This document shows, piece after piece, positions 37,019 through 47,000 of a stretch of 64,000 nt of DNA (position 1 is the stretch's first letter; every line of letters starts with the position of its first letter). The position numbers were made by a program, and so were the translations under genes. Under the pieces are notes generated by a model, which was given only the letters and a program-made list of their open reading frames with translations, was not told where the DNA came from and did not search any database. Origin of the DNA: Natrialba asiatica DSM 12278 (GTDB taxonomy: Archaea > Halobacteriota > Halobacteria > Halobacteriales > Natrialbaceae); contig NZ_AOIO01000011.1 of the NCBI RefSeq assembly GCF_000337555.1, positions 21,784 to 85,783 on the forward strand, written 5' to 3'.

Positions 37019-37407
37019 TGACCGACTCTATTTATTACTTATACTTAAAATGTAGTGTATATGCGTGGGGAATAGTTAAGAAGCGACCGTACTACAACCG
37101 ACCGATGACGCGGTTTTCGGTCCCGAAACGAAGAGCCGTTGACTGGGGACCGACCGCTGCTGGAGTAGTTACTGACGTCAGTGCACACCCGATGGCACAG
37201 CTGTCGTACGATCGGTGCGTGACCAGTTTCAGTTGTTACCAGAGAGTTCGAATTTGGCACCGTTGCTGACCAGCCGGTCAAATAATGATACTGGAGGGTA
37301 GAGCAGTTTTCGGGACATTTTGAACCGTCTATTATAGTGTATTTTAGAAGAGAAGCCACTCGGGAGAGGCTCAACTTTTATACTGCTGGGAGCTTTCGAT
37401 TCGTAAT
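37019..37407. other. Intergenic region between two divergent genes, 389 bases
   Basis: AT-richer DNA with the pilin-like gene's promoter at the left (ttttaagtataa on the minus strand, about 37045-37056) and the HTH gene's TATA box at the right (37375-37384). No further gene is visible. Confidence 0.4.
37375..37384 (+). promoter_or_regulatory. TATA box of the small HTH gene
   Basis: Sequence cttttatact about 28 bases before the ATG at 37408, matching haloarchaeal TATA boxes and a leaderless message. Confidence 0.5.
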
Positions 37408-37701
37408 ATGGTAGATACCGATCTGGAGGAAATCGAAGACTTGCCTCCGAGCGCCAAACTCGTTTTCAAGGTTCTCGAGTACGACGGGCCGCTCACCCAG
37501 AAGCAGATCGTCGAGGAATCGATGCTCTCGGCTCGAACGGTCAGATATGCGCTGGAGCGACTCGAGGAGATCGGAACCGTCGATGAAGACATCTATTTCG
37601 CAGATGCTCGTCAAAGCCTCTACCGGCTGACAGAGCCCGTTGCTGCCGACGGCAATGGCGTCGATGAATCGCCGAAGAAAGACGCCTGCTGTGCGGAATA
37701 A
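37408..37701 (+). CDS. Small winged-helix DNA-binding protein
   Basis: A 97-residue MarR/TrmB-like helix-turn-helix: LPPSAKLVFKVLEYDGPLTQ, KQIVEESMLSARTVRYALER, LEEIGTVDEDIYFADARQSL. The C-terminus ends in a charged tail with two adjacent Cys (KKDACCAE) that could bind metal or form a disulfide. Targets are not known. Confidence 0.82.
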   Translation: MVDTDLEEIEDLPPSAKLVFKVLEYDGPLTQKQIVEESMLSARTVRYALERLEEIGTVDEDIYFADARQSLYRLTEPVAADGNGVDESPKKDACCAE

Positions 37702-37925
37702 CGCGCGATATCCACGGGTTGAGACGGCCGGGATTATCGGGAGCGGACGAACGTAGACGAGTTTCGTCGGGACGAAACGCGAAGGCGTCTCGAACCACGT
37801 GCCCGAAGGCGGGTACTGCACTACGTCCTGTTTTCGCGAGTTCATCGCTAGCTACTCGATTGCCCGTTCAGTTGCCGGAGCGGTGAGAACGGCAGGATTA
37901 TTTCGACTGAGTGATGACTCGCGCT

Positions 37926-38339
37926 ATGGACAAGGAAACCCTACCGCGCTGGGGGTGGTTGCTGGTCGGACTGTTCGTGGCGGCGATGACCGCAAATCTG
38001 TTCAACCTTCTTGTGCTCGGTCAGGCCGGATTTCCCGACGAGTATCAGGTTATCACCGTCATCACGGCGATGGCGCCGGTGTTGATCTACGTCGGTGTCT
38101 GGTACGACGAGGAGCGCCAGCAGTACTGGGAGCAGTCACAGGCACATATTGTCGGTGATGTCGTCTTTCTCTTTTCCGGTGCGGCGATCGGGTCGGCGAT
38201 TGCGATCGTTGCCGTCGCCGATTTCGGTCTCCGGCAGTTTCTGCAGGATATCCTGGCGATGGTTACTGGGTTCATGCTCGCGTGGGGACTGTTCTGGTGG
38301 CGGAACCCAACCCTGTATCGGTCCGAAACGGATCAGTGA
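37926..38339 (+). CDS. Membrane protein of unknown function, four helices
   Basis: A 137-residue protein with four hydrophobic segments (WGWLLVGLFVAAMTANLFNL, ITVITAMAPVLIYVGVWYD, DVVFLFSGAAIGSAIAIVAV, ILAMVTGFMLAWGLFWW). The ATG at 37926 (MDKETLPRWG) sits about 25 bases after a TATA-like gattattt (37895-37902); starts at 37911/37914 are possible. I do not recognise a family. It is convergent with nadE. Confidence 0.72.
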   Translation: MDKETLPRWGWLLVGLFVAAMTANLFNLLVLGQAGFPDEYQVITVITAMAPVLIYVGVWYDEERQQYWEQSQAHIVGDVVFLFSGAAIGSAIAIVAVADFGLRQFLQDILAMVTGFMLAWGLFWWRNPTLYRSETDQ

Positions 38340-38416
38340 GCAGCCGGCGATCGGCGAATACCGTCGAGTTCATGTGACGGGTTGCCGACTCGATTCGGAG
38401 CGGCTGCACACCGGTG

Positions 38417-39307
38417 TTACAGCGGGGTTCGGAGTCGGTCGAGTTCCGGCGTCGGTGGCAGGGTTCGTTTGTGCTCGGTTTCCGCGGAGAGCCACGCGAT
38501 CGCTCGCGCCGTTTCTTGGTCGAGATCGAGTTCGGCTGCGGCGTCGGTGACCGAGCGGTCGTCGTCGACGAGTCGTCGCAGCAGTGGATCGATCGTTTCG
38601 TAGGGGGCGCCGAGTTCACCGGCGTCGGTCTGGTCGGCCCAGAAGCCAGCGGTCGGGGGCTTGCTGATGATCCGTCGCGGGATTCCGATTCGTTCTGCGA
38701 GTGCGCGGACTTCGGTTTTGTAGAGGTCGCCGATCGGGTAAGCGTCGGCTGCGCCGTCGCCGTATTTGGTGAAGTAACCGAGGAGGAGCTCCGAGCGATT
38801 CGCGGTCCCGAGCACGAGCCGGCGTTCGCGGTTCGCCGCGTAGTAGGCACAGCACATCCGGAGGCGTGCGATCACGTTCCCGAGTTCACAATTTCGCTCG
38901 TGTGGGCGGTCACCGTCGTCGATCCGGGATTCGAGTTCGCTCGTGACGGTTTCTTTGAACGCGTCGAGAAGTGGCCGGAGCTGAATCTCGGTGAACTCCA
39001 TGCCGAGCCCGTCAGCGATGGTCCGGGCGTCGCGGGCGCCTGCACGTTCGGCTTTGTGACAGGGGAGGGCGAGCCCGAGGACGTTGTCAGCACCCAGCGC
39101 CTCGACGGCCAGGGCCGCCGTGACGGTCGAGTCGATGCCGCCGCTCATGGCGACGACGACGCCGTCGGCGCTTGCATCGGCGACGAGCGTCTGAATCGAC
39201 CGAACGATCCGCGACCGAACCGTTTCGAGCCGGCTCCGATCAATAATGAACGGTTCGGAGGGCGTTTTCGCTCCTTTAGGGGCGTTTGTGCTACTTTCAG
39301 CGCACAT
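38417..39307 (-). CDS. nadE: NH3-dependent NAD+ synthetase
   Basis: A 296-residue enzyme that amidates nicotinic acid adenine dinucleotide in the last step of NAD+ synthesis. The ATP-pyrophosphatase P-loop is VVVAMSGGIDSTVTAALAVE (Ser-Gly-Gly-Ile-Asp-Ser about 55). Other conserved segments are LGNVIARLRMCCAYYAAN and GTANRSELLLGYFTKYGDGA. It lacks a glutaminase domain and so uses free ammonia. Start MCAESSTNAPK at 39307. Confidence 0.95.
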   Translation of the reverse strand: MCAESSTNAPKGAKTPSEPFIIDRSRLETVRSRIVRSIQTLVADASADGVVVAMSGGIDSTVTAALAVEALGADNVLGLALPCHKAERAGARDARTIADGLGMEFTEIQLRPLLDAFKETVTSELESRIDDGDRPHERNCELGNVIARLRMCCAYYAANRERRLVLGTANRSELLLGYFTKYGDGAADAYPIGDLYKTEVRALAERIGIPRRIISKPPTAGFWADQTDAGELGAPYETIDPLLRRLVDDDRSVTDAAAELDLDQETARAIAWLSAETEHKRTLPPTPELDRLRTPL

Positions 39308-39534
39308 AGTGCATCAACACCATTGTTCTGATAGTATATTCAAACATTTGTCTCATATATATGGCTGCCCCTTAAACAGCTAGTAGTCCTTGCCTGTGTG
39401 TCAGTTACTCGCCGGCGACTCTCTCCATCTGGCATCGTCGGACCGTCGTCACGGTTTCGAAACCCGGGCTACGCTGCAGACAGGGGACTCGTCACTCTCC
39501 GCGTTATCATAGCAAAAAGAACACAATTATGATC

Positions 39535-39554
39535 AATCACTATACACTGTGATT
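39535..39554. promoter_or_regulatory. Palindrome AATCAC-N8-GTGATT before the M48 protease
   Basis: A 20-bp inverted repeat ending two bases before the ATG at 39557. It would cover the transcription start and first bases, and is suited to a repressor. It sits in an AT-richer region between nadE and this gene. Confidence 0.4.
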
Positions 39555-39556
39555 AA

Positions 39557-40777
39557 ATGGCTACGCTGACGGCGGCTCCAGCTATTCAGCGCGGGTTTCG
39601 CCTTCGAATGCTCATCGCTTTCGCGCTCGTCGTCTGTCTTCCGTTCGCGTTCGTCTACACCTTTCTCTTTCTCGCAAACACCGTCGGGATCTCGCTGCTC
39701 GAATGGGCGAACGAGCGACCGTATCACGGCGAGTTCTACATCTCCCCCATTCTCCTGACGATCGTCGTCCTCGGCGGCCTCGCCGTGCAGTATCGTCTCG
39801 GACCGAGGGTCGTTCTGAACTCGGTCGATGCACGCGCCGTCGATCGCGACTCGTATCCGGATCTCCACGCCACGGTGACCCGGCTGGCCTCCCAGGTCGA
39901 TGTCGCAAAACCCGGTCTCGCGGTTGTCGACAGCAGCGTGCCGAACGCGTTTGCCGTCGCCGGCGGTGGTGGCGGTGACGATGATAGTCGAAGCGACCAC
40001 CACGACGATACGCGCGGTCACCACGCTCATATCGTCGTCACGACCGGACTGCTCGAACTCCTGACCGATGACGAACGCGAGGCGGTGCTGGCTCACGAAC
40101 TCGCCCACCTCTCGAACAGAGACGCCAACCTGATGACCGTCGCGTGGTTGCTGCCGACGATCACGTACTACCTCGCCGTCGCCGCGTTCTACGTCCTCTA
40201 TGGCTTCTATCGCGTGCTCGGATCCGGCACCCATTCGAACCGATCGAGCGGCAACAGCGACGGTCGCGGCCTTCTCGTTGTACTCGTCGTCATCACCGTC
40301 TGTGCGGTCCTGACGCTGACCGTCTCGGCGATGTTCTGGCTCGCGAGCGTGCTCTTCTATCGCGTCCTCTCTCGCGAACGGGAGTTCGTCGCCGACCGCG
40401 CTGCCGCGGCGATCACCGGCTCGCCGGCTGCACTCGCAAGCGCCCTCGAAAAACTCGATTCGGAGATGCCAACGCAGCCCGACGACGATCTTCGGAAACT
40501 CGACGGGGGCGCAGAGGCACTGTACCTCGCCCCGCTCGAGGATCGCGCGTTCGGTTCCAAAGAACTCCTCAGCACGGATATCTTCCCGGAGACGCATCCG
40601 CCAACTGGGAGGCGAATCGAGCGCCTGCGCGAGTTCGCCCGCGAGCGTGGCGGGACCGACCCCGAAATCGGGACCGGGATCGGGATCGAGACTGGGGCTG
40701 GAACTGAGATTGGATCTGGAAGCGCATCCGCAACGAACCCCCGCCCAATCGATTCCGAGCGCGAGGAGGACCGATAA
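39557..40777 (+). CDS. M48-family (HtpX-type) membrane zinc protease
   Basis: A 406-residue protein. Two transmembrane helices at the N-terminus, then the zinc motif VLAHELAHLSNRDANLMTV (HELAH about 180), two further helices, and the third ligand region REFVADRAAAAITGSP. HtpX-like proteases degrade damaged membrane proteins. A His/Asp-rich loop (SRSDHHDDTRGHH) precedes the active site and may be acidic surface. The C-terminal 30 residues are a Gly-Thr/Ile-Glu repeat tail from hexanucleotide repeats. A 20-bp palindrome lies just before the start. Confidence 0.88.
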   Translation: MATLTAAPAIQRGFRLRMLIAFALVVCLPFAFVYTFLFLANTVGISLLEWANERPYHGEFYISPILLTIVVLGGLAVQYRLGPRVVLNSVDARAVDRDSYPDLHATVTRLASQVDVAKPGLAVVDSSVPNAFAVAGGGGGDDDSRSDHHDDTRGHHAHIVVTTGLLELLTDDEREAVLAHELAHLSNRDANLMTVAWLLPTITYYLAVAAFYVLYGFYRVLGSGTHSNRSSGNSDGRGLLVVLVVITVCAVLTLTVSAMFWLASVLFYRVLSREREFVADRAAAAITGSPAALASALEKLDSEMPTQPDDDLRKLDGGAEALYLAPLEDRAFGSKELLSTDIFPETHPPTGRRIERLREFARERGGTDPEIGTGIGIETGAGTEIGSGSASATNPRPIDSEREEDR

Positions 40778-40779
40778 CC

Positions 40780-42041
40780 GTACCGCCGGTCACCCGCAGA
40801 CGACTACTCGCGACGACCGCCGCCGGACTGGCGACCGCGGTCGCCGGCTGTGGCTACCAGCCCGGCGGCGGCGAACTCGACTGGGAACGGTCGGTCGGTT
40901 CCGGCAACTCGTTCGCGGCGAGCGGAGCGTCGACCGACGACGAGCGCTGGCTCGTCGACGGCGAGTTCGTCGCTCGCGTTCGAAACCGAAGCGGTCGGAC
41001 GTTTACCGTCGACGGGTTCGTCGACCTCGACGATGCGTTTCTCACGGTTCGCGATTCGAGCGGCGAGCGGTCCTGGAGCGGGAGCACCGATGCCCGCTAC
41101 ACCGGCGAGCCGGCGTTCGCGGCCGGCCGCGCGTATCTCCACCTCGAAGACGGACGCGTCGTCGCGCTCGAACGAAACGAGGTCGACGACAGCGGCGACG
41201 CGGACGCCGCCGGTCGATCCGAAGCAACCGACCCGACGACGCGCTGGGAAACGGCCTGGGACGGACCGTCGCTCGCGTTACACACGGCCGCTCCCGGCGT
41301 CGAGTCGTCGCTGCTCGTCGGCGCTCACCGGGACGGACTCGTCGGCTTCGATATCGACGACGGCGATATCCGCTTCGAGTTCACGCACGAGACGTTCGAC
41401 AGCCGCGAACTCGATACCGTCGTCGCGGCGGGCGGACTCTGGGCGCTCAGTTCCGGCGACCGAAGCGCGGCCGTACCCCGCGATTGTTCGGGATCGCGCC
41501 CGACGGCGACGTTCGGGCGATGGTCTCCCCGCCGGTGCGGGTGGGCTGGCTCACCGCCGTCGGATCGGCGGCCGTGTTCGGACTCACGGATCCTGCCGAG
41601 AGCCGGGCTCCCGAACTGCGGACCGTCGCGCCGACCGGCGAGCAACGGACCGCGATCGAACTCGCGGTCGATCCCGCCGACGGAACGCCGGTCCCCGTCC
41701 CCGGCACCGACCGCGTCTATCACGTCGCACCCGACGCGCTGGAGGCCGTCGATATCGCGTCCGGAACTCGCGAGTGGCGACGCGAGGGCTACTCGTTTCG
41801 GGGCGCGCCGGTCGCCGACGCCGAGGGCATCTACGGCTAGGGGACCGGCCCTGAACTCGGTTCCTGCGGTCTCATTGCTATCACCGCCGACGGCGAGCCC
41901 TGGTGGGGTGTCCTGCCGCTCGCGGAACTCGGCTGCGGCGCTACACTTGAACTCGTCGGTGACCGCCTCGTCGCGATTTCCGACGAGCGCATGTACGGCC
42001 TGCACAAGAAACCGGGGCGGCGATACACGCTTCTTTCCTGA
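40780..42041 (+). pseudogene. Broken PQQ-propeller lipoprotein gene
   Basis: Frame one reads VTRRRLLATTAAGLATAVAG then CGYQPGGGELDW, a Tat lipoprotein signal with lipobox Cys, followed by PQQ-like beta-propeller repeats. Three lesions: no ATG, GTG or TTG start is found in the signal-peptide frame before an upstream stop at 40705; near 41485 the frame shifts (the reading AAVPR should continue as LFGIAPDGDVRAMVSPP, which lies in another frame); and TAG at 41838 interrupts IYG...GTGPEL where the frame then continues as GLIAITADGEPWWGVL to a TGA at 42039. The remainder still reads as protein, so decay is recent. It follows the M48 gene by two bases. Confidence 0.75.
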
Positions 42042-42047
42042 ACCGCT

Positions 42048-42082
42048 AGCCGTGAGCCGTGAGCCGTGAGCCGTTAGCCGTT
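42048..42082. repeat. Heptanucleotide tandem repeat, five units
   Basis: Three units of AGCCGTG and two of AGCCGTT directly after the pseudogene's last stop. Since 7 is not a multiple of 3, TGA or TTA/TAG words land in changing frames. It touches the last bases of the convergent transporter gene (stop 42083). Similar heptad arrays lie at 51087-51114 and 52152-52186. Confidence 0.8.
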
Positions 42083-43408
42083 CTACAGCGGAATCGCGCC
42101 CAGAAGCAGCGCGACCGCGAGGATGATCGACGACGGGATCACCATCAGCGGTAGCGTGAACTTGATGTGCTCTCCGAGTTCGACGCCGGCCAGTCCGATG
42201 AGGAGGTACGTAGCGCCCGTGAACGGTGAGACGGGGAAGCCGACGGTTTGGCCGACGAGCGAGGCGCGGACGACCGCGACGGGGTCGTGTCCGTACGCGG
42301 CGCTCGTTTCGGCGAAGACGGGAAGCACGCCGAAGTAGAAGGCGTCCGGACTGAACAGTAATCGTGCGGGCAGCGAGACGACCGCGACGATGAGCGGCAG
42401 TTGCGAGCCGAGTACGTCCGGAATGAGATAGACCAGTATATTGGCCATTTCCGTGATCATCCCGCTCTCTTCGAGGACGCCGATGAGGACGCCGGCGGCG
42501 AAGAGGATACCGACGTAGGTCATCACGTCGGGAGCGTAGGATTCGAGCACTTCCTTTTGTTTCTCGTACTCCGGAACGTTCACGAGTAGTGCGATAACGA
42601 CGCCGATCATGAACGAGACTTCCGGCGACGTGATTCCTGCGATAAGAACCCCGAGGACGGCGATCGTGAGGGCGAAATTGAACCACCACTTCGGATCGAC
42701 CGAGACCTCGCGGCCGTCCACTGCGTCGTCGATCAGCGATTCTTCGTCGACGCCCTCGAATGCGGTTACCGCGTCCAGATTCTCTCGAATCCGCCGGCCG
42801 TAGTAGGCGCTGATACCGAAGACGGAGAGCATGCCTGCGACCTGTGCGGGGATCATCGGGTTGAACACGTTCGAGATCGTCGCCGGATCGATCGCCGCAA
42901 CGCCGCGAACGACCTGCCCGCCCCACGGGACCATATTCATCGTCCCAGCGGTCAGTGCGACGAGTGCGGCGAGGATTTTCCGGTCGATGTCGAGCGCATC
43001 GTACAGCGGGAGCATCGCCGGAATCGTGATCAGCATCGTCGTTGCGCCGGCCCCGTCCAGGTGGGTGACCATCGCGAGGCCGACGGTTCCGATCGTGAGT
43101 AACGCCGGTTTGTCGATGATGCTACTGACGATGCGCGAGATGAACGGGTCGAAGAGTCCGCTGTCCCGCATGATACTGAAGTACCAGACGGCGAACGCGA
43201 ACATCGCCGTAATGGCGACGATCCCTTGCAACCCTTCCTCGGCGAAGGTCGCGAGTTCGTCCGGCGAGAACCCAGCGAGCAAGGCGGCAGCCGTTGGAAC
43301 GATAATTAGTGTCGGGATTACGTAGAGCTGCTTTCGTATGACAAGAAAAAGAATGAGGAATATAGCACTGTAGCCGATAACTCCGAGCATCAAGCCAGAT
43401 ACTGCCAT
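42083..43408 (-). CDS. CitMHS-family transporter
   Basis: A 441-residue membrane protein with about 12 helices, of the CitMHS (metal-citrate/H+ symporter) family: MVTHLDGAGATTMLITIPAM, GTMNMVPWGGQVVRGVAAID and SPFTGATYLLIGLAGVELGE are typical. It likely imports citrate or a related carboxylate as a metal complex. The start MAVSGLMLGVIGYSAIFLI at 43408 is preferred over 43456. AT-rich DNA lies upstream. Confidence 0.87.
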   Translation of the reverse strand: MAVSGLMLGVIGYSAIFLILFLVIRKQLYVIPTLIIVPTAAALLAGFSPDELATFAEEGLQGIVAITAMFAFAVWYFSIMRDSGLFDPFISRIVSSIIDKPALLTIGTVGLAMVTHLDGAGATTMLITIPAMLPLYDALDIDRKILAALVALTAGTMNMVPWGGQVVRGVAAIDPATISNVFNPMIPAQVAGMLSVFGISAYYGRRIRENLDAVTAFEGVDEESLIDDAVDGREVSVDPKWWFNFALTIAVLGVLIAGITSPEVSFMIGVVIALLVNVPEYEKQKEVLESYAPDVMTYVGILFAAGVLIGVLEESGMITEMANILVYLIPDVLGSQLPLIVAVVSLPARLLFSPDAFYFGVLPVFAETSAAYGHDPVAVVRASLVGQTVGFPVSPFTGATYLLIGLAGVELGEHIKFTLPLMVIPSSIILAVALLLGAIPL

Positions 43409-43698
43409 GTATATCGACAGCCAATAACAGCATAAAAATCCACACATATATCCCAAGATATACGATATCTGTCTACGTCACATTTTGCTGCCAGCGACAG
43501 GTGGTGTCGTATCCGGTACTCGACCGCGCTCCGACCGCACTGCGGTGAGTTTCGCTCGATTACGCCGTCGGGAAAAGCGACCGATACGGCCGCCGTACTT
43601 ACGGGTCCCGCCATCTGTACCCGAAGACACAGGGGCGTCTCTTCGGGTGGGCTCAGTTACGAAAGAGTCGCTCGCTCGCGTTCGGACCGGTTACGAGG

Positions 43699-45588
43699 TT
43701 ACGAGGGGACGACCGTGATCGGGTCTTTCCGATCGATCGCCTGCTCGAGTTCGTCCGCGATGGCGCTGCCGCGCGAGACCTGGATTTCGCCGCCGCGGCT
43801 CACCGTTGCGGTAAAGAGGTAGTCACCGCCGGCCTGGACCTCGACGGTCTCGCCGTGGTTGCCGTCGATGGGGATGACGATGTGTCGGGAGGTGATTTCG
43901 GGAGTGACCATCTGGCCTGCGGCTTGGCTGCCACTGCCGCTGCCCCCGCCACCGCTGCCGTTTGCACTGGCACCGGCTCCGGCCCCGTAGTTCGGGTTCT
44001 CGTCGTGGGTCCGCACGTCGATGTCGATCCCGAGTCGGTTTTCGATGTCCGTGATCCGGCCGCCGCCCTTGCCGATGACCGTCGAAATGTCGTCTTCCTC
44101 GACGTAGACGACGGCTCTGTCCTGGCCCTTGAGTAGGACGTCGACGTAGCCGCGGGCGACCGAGCGGATCTCGCGTTCGATTTCCTGCTTTGCGATGCGG
44201 TCGACGCCGGACTCGCTGCCGGGACCGCCCTCCTCGTCTTTGAGCGGGACGGTGACGACCTGGCGGTTGAAGGTGTAGATTTCGTACTCGGGATCGCCGG
44301 TCTCGAAGTTCGTAACCTGGATCACGGGGCGGGCCAGGTCCTCCTCGGTGAGCCCGGCGGGGACCTTGACCTCCGTGCGCACGTCGTAGACGGTCTCGAC
44401 CTCGCCGGCCTCGATGTAGACGACGGTGTCGACGACCTGGGGGATCATCCCGAGTTCGACGCGGCCGACGAGGCGCTGGAGGGCGTCGATCGGGCGGGTC
44501 GCGTGGACGACGCCGATCATGCCGACGCCGGCCAGGCGCATGTCCGCGAAGACCTCGAAGTCGTCGGTCTTGCGGACCTCGTCGTAGATGGTGTAGTCCG
44601 GTCGGACCATCAACAGGGCGTCTGCGGTTTTGGCCATCTCGCCACCGAGTTCGGTGTACTGGGTGATCTCGGGGCCGACCTGGAGATCCCGGGGCTTTTC
44701 CATCGTCTTGACCGCGTAGTCGTGGTTCGAGATGAACCGGGCGACGGCCTGGGCGAAGGTCGACTTCCCGGCTCCGGGGGCACCGGAGATGAGGACGCCG
44801 CGCTGGCGCTCTAGCAGGCGATCTTTGAGTTCCTCGGCGTTCTCGTAGTCCTCGATGTTCGTCTGGGCGATCGGCCGGACGGCGGTGATCTCGATGCCGT
44901 CCGCAAACGGCGGGCGGCCGATGGCGATCCGGTAGTCCCGAAACTGGACGATCTTCATGCCCGGTTCCGAGAGTTCGATGAAGCCCTCGGGGGATTCTTT
45001 CGCGCCGTCGACGACCTCGCGGGCGTACTCGTCCATCGTGGCCTCATCAAGTGGTTCGTCGGCGATCTCCTTGTAGCGCATCTCGCCGAGTTCGCCCCGC
45101 TTTGCCATCGGGACCGTGTTCGTTTTCAGGTGAACGCTCATCGTCGACTCGTCGAAGTAGTTCTCGACGGTGAGCGTGCCCACGTCGACCTCGCGGGTTT
45201 CCGGGGAAACGTGTTCGACATCGAGGCCCTTCGCCTCGGCGACCTCGGCCTGGACGATGTCGCTCGTCAGGAAGGTCGCATCGAGGTCCTCGGCTACGTC
45301 GCGAATGAGCGCGTCGATCTCGCCCTCGGAGGCGTGGCCGCGCTCGATGGCGTTCGGCCGCTCGCCGACGTACTCGAGTTCGATGACACCGTCGTCGGCG
45401 AGGTCGGCCAGGCGCTGGAGTTCTTCCAGGCCGTCCCAGCCGGTCTCGATGCCGTCGTTTGCCTGCGCCTCGAGTTCCGCGACGACCGCTTCCGGTACCG
45501 AGATCGTCGCTCCCTCGAACTGCCCATCGTCAATCGTCGCCGAAACGCGGCCGTCGATGACCACGCTCGTATCCGGCACGACGTTCAT
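43699..45588 (-). CDS. PIN-KH-ATPase protein (PINc/VapC-type)
   Basis: A 629-residue three-part protein conserved in archaea. An N-terminal PIN-type RNase domain starts MNVVPDTSVVIDGRVSA with acidic residues kept. A VirB11/PilT-like ATPase follows, with Walker A SGAPGAGKSTFAQAVARF (about 270). A KH domain with VIGKGGGRITDIE (about 540) lies near the C-terminus, followed by a Gly/Ser linker. Likely an RNA-processing or decay factor; activity not shown. The ATG at 45588 is favoured over an upstream in-frame start at 45693, which would overlap the divergent gene. Confidence 0.93.
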   Translation of the reverse strand: MNVVPDTSVVIDGRVSATIDDGQFEGATISVPEAVVAELEAQANDGIETGWDGLEELQRLADLADDGVIELEYVGERPNAIERGHASEGEIDALIRDVAEDLDATFLTSDIVQAEVAEAKGLDVEHVSPETREVDVGTLTVENYFDESTMSVHLKTNTVPMAKRGELGEMRYKEIADEPLDEATMDEYAREVVDGAKESPEGFIELSEPGMKIVQFRDYRIAIGRPPFADGIEITAVRPIAQTNIEDYENAEELKDRLLERQRGVLISGAPGAGKSTFAQAVARFISNHDYAVKTMEKPRDLQVGPEITQYTELGGEMAKTADALLMVRPDYTIYDEVRKTDDFEVFADMRLAGVGMIGVVHATRPIDALQRLVGRVELGMIPQVVDTVVYIEAGEVETVYDVRTEVKVPAGLTEEDLARPVIQVTNFETGDPEYEIYTFNRQVVTVPLKDEEGGPGSESGVDRIAKQEIEREIRSVARGYVDVLLKGQDRAVVYVEEDDISTVIGKGGGRITDIENRLGIDIDVRTHDENPNYGAGAGASANGSGGGGSGSGSQAAGQMVTPEITSRHIVIPIDGNHGETVEVQAGGDYLFTATVSRGGEIQVSRGSAIADELEQAIDRKDPITVVPS

Positions 45589-45722
45589 ACGGGACGTTGG
45601 TTTCCCGACGGCAATAAGGGTGTCCTCGCGACGGCACCCGCGCACAGTCCGATCGCGGCGGCGATTTCGATAGGCGAGTGACAGCCGGTGCAATCAACAC
45701 GCTCGCCGCCGTATCTCGTCCC

Positions 45723-46976
45723 ATGCCACCAACCGAGAGCATCGTCACGCTCACCCGCGAACTCGTCTCGATCCCGAGCCACGAGGACGAGACCGAGGCG
45801 GGCGAGTTCATCGAGTCGTGGCTCCGCCGCGAGACGGATGCCGATGTCCGCCGCGATGCGGTCGGAAACGTCTTCGCTCGGACGGACGAGTCCGGAGGTG
45901 CGGATGAAAGCGAGACCGAGACCGAGACGGAGATCGAGTCCGGGACCGGAATCGCGTCCGGGTCAGAGCCTCGGACGGCGGAGACTGCCGAGGGAGAAAC
46001 CGACGACCGGAACGCTGACACGCTCGCTCTCGTCGGGCACCACGACGTCGTCGCGCCCGCCGAGCCCCAGACTGACGAGACCGGTTCCTACGTCGTCAGA
46101 GAGCAAGACGCCCGGCTCTACGGCCGCGGTGCAGCCGACATGAAAGGCGCGCTCGCGGCCGCCATGCTCGCCTTCCGGGACAACGAGATGCGACGCACCT
46201 CCGAGGCCGGGACGGACACCGGCGACGCCGATCCCGGCGGCGAACTCGTCTTCGCGAGTTTCGTCGGCGAGGAGATCGGCGGCACCGGCGCGCGCCACGC
46301 TATCGACGAGGGATTCGCACCCGAGTTCGCCGTCGTCGGCGAAGGGTCGACGAACTACTCCGGGTCGGCCGTCACGGACGTCGCCGTCGCACACAAGGGG
46401 CGACGCGGCAGCACGATCACCACCCGTGGTAGCGCCGCTCACGCGAGCGAGGTCGAAGCCGGCGAGAACGCTATCTATCGGGCAACCGACGCCATCGAAC
46501 AGATTCGCGACCTCGAACCCCCGACCGTCACCGTCGCGGGCGAGACGCTCGCAGGAACCGTCGCCGTCACCGAAATCGAGGGCGGCACGGCGATGAACGT
46601 CATCCCCGCCCGCTGTGAGTTCACCATCGACGAGCGGACGGTGCCGGGCGAACGCGCGCCGCTTGCAGACATTGCGGACCGTCCGGGCGTCGAATGGACC
46701 ATCGAGCAGGACCTCCCGCCGATGCGGTGTGACGACGCGGCCTTCATCGACGCCGTGCAATCGGCCGCCGACGCCGCCCAGTCCGGCGCCCCTGAACTCG
46801 TGACGAAGCCCCACGCGACCGACGCGGGGTGGCTCTCCGATGCCGGGACGGAGTGTGTCATCTACGGGCCCGCCGAACCCGGCGAGGCGCACACCGACGA
46901 CGAGAGCGTGTCGATCGCGGCGCTCGAGCGGTGTTACGAGACCTACCGCCGGATCGCGGAGCGGTGGCCGCAGTGA
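45723..46976 (+). CDS. M20-family deacylase/peptidase (ArgE/DapE type)
   Basis: A 417-residue zinc amidohydrolase. Metal ligands are seen in ALVGHHDVVAP (His), YGRGAADMKGALA (Asp), SFVGEEIGGTGARH (Glu-Glu) and the final His of TKPHATDAG. The dimerisation domain lies between. A Glu-Thr/Glu-Ser repeat of about 25 residues (DNA 45905-45965) is inserted just before the first metal motif. Substrate might be an N-acyl amino acid. Start MPPTESIVTLTREL at 45723. Confidence 0.9.
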   Translation: MPPTESIVTLTRELVSIPSHEDETEAGEFIESWLRRETDADVRRDAVGNVFARTDESGGADESETETETEIESGTGIASGSEPRTAETAEGETDDRNADTLALVGHHDVVAPAEPQTDETGSYVVREQDARLYGRGAADMKGALAAAMLAFRDNEMRRTSEAGTDTGDADPGGELVFASFVGEEIGGTGARHAIDEGFAPEFAVVGEGSTNYSGSAVTDVAVAHKGRRGSTITTRGSAAHASEVEAGENAIYRATDAIEQIRDLEPPTVTVAGETLAGTVAVTEIEGGTAMNVIPARCEFTIDERTVPGERAPLADIADRPGVEWTIEQDLPPMRCDDAAFIDAVQSAADAAQSGAPELVTKPHATDAGWLSDAGTECVIYGPAEPGEAHTDDESVSIAALERCYETYRRIAERWPQ

Positions 46977-47000
46977 CGGGCCCGAGTTCGGGTCGGCTCC

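Noticed and set aside
41838..41840. TAG read as pyrrolysine
   Set aside because: No Pyl genes are in view, haloarchaea of this kind are not known to use it, and the gene also has a frameshift and lacks a start.
42048..42082. Heptad array as a CRISPR remnant
   Set aside because: Units are 7 bases in direct tandem without spacers, and no cas genes are present.
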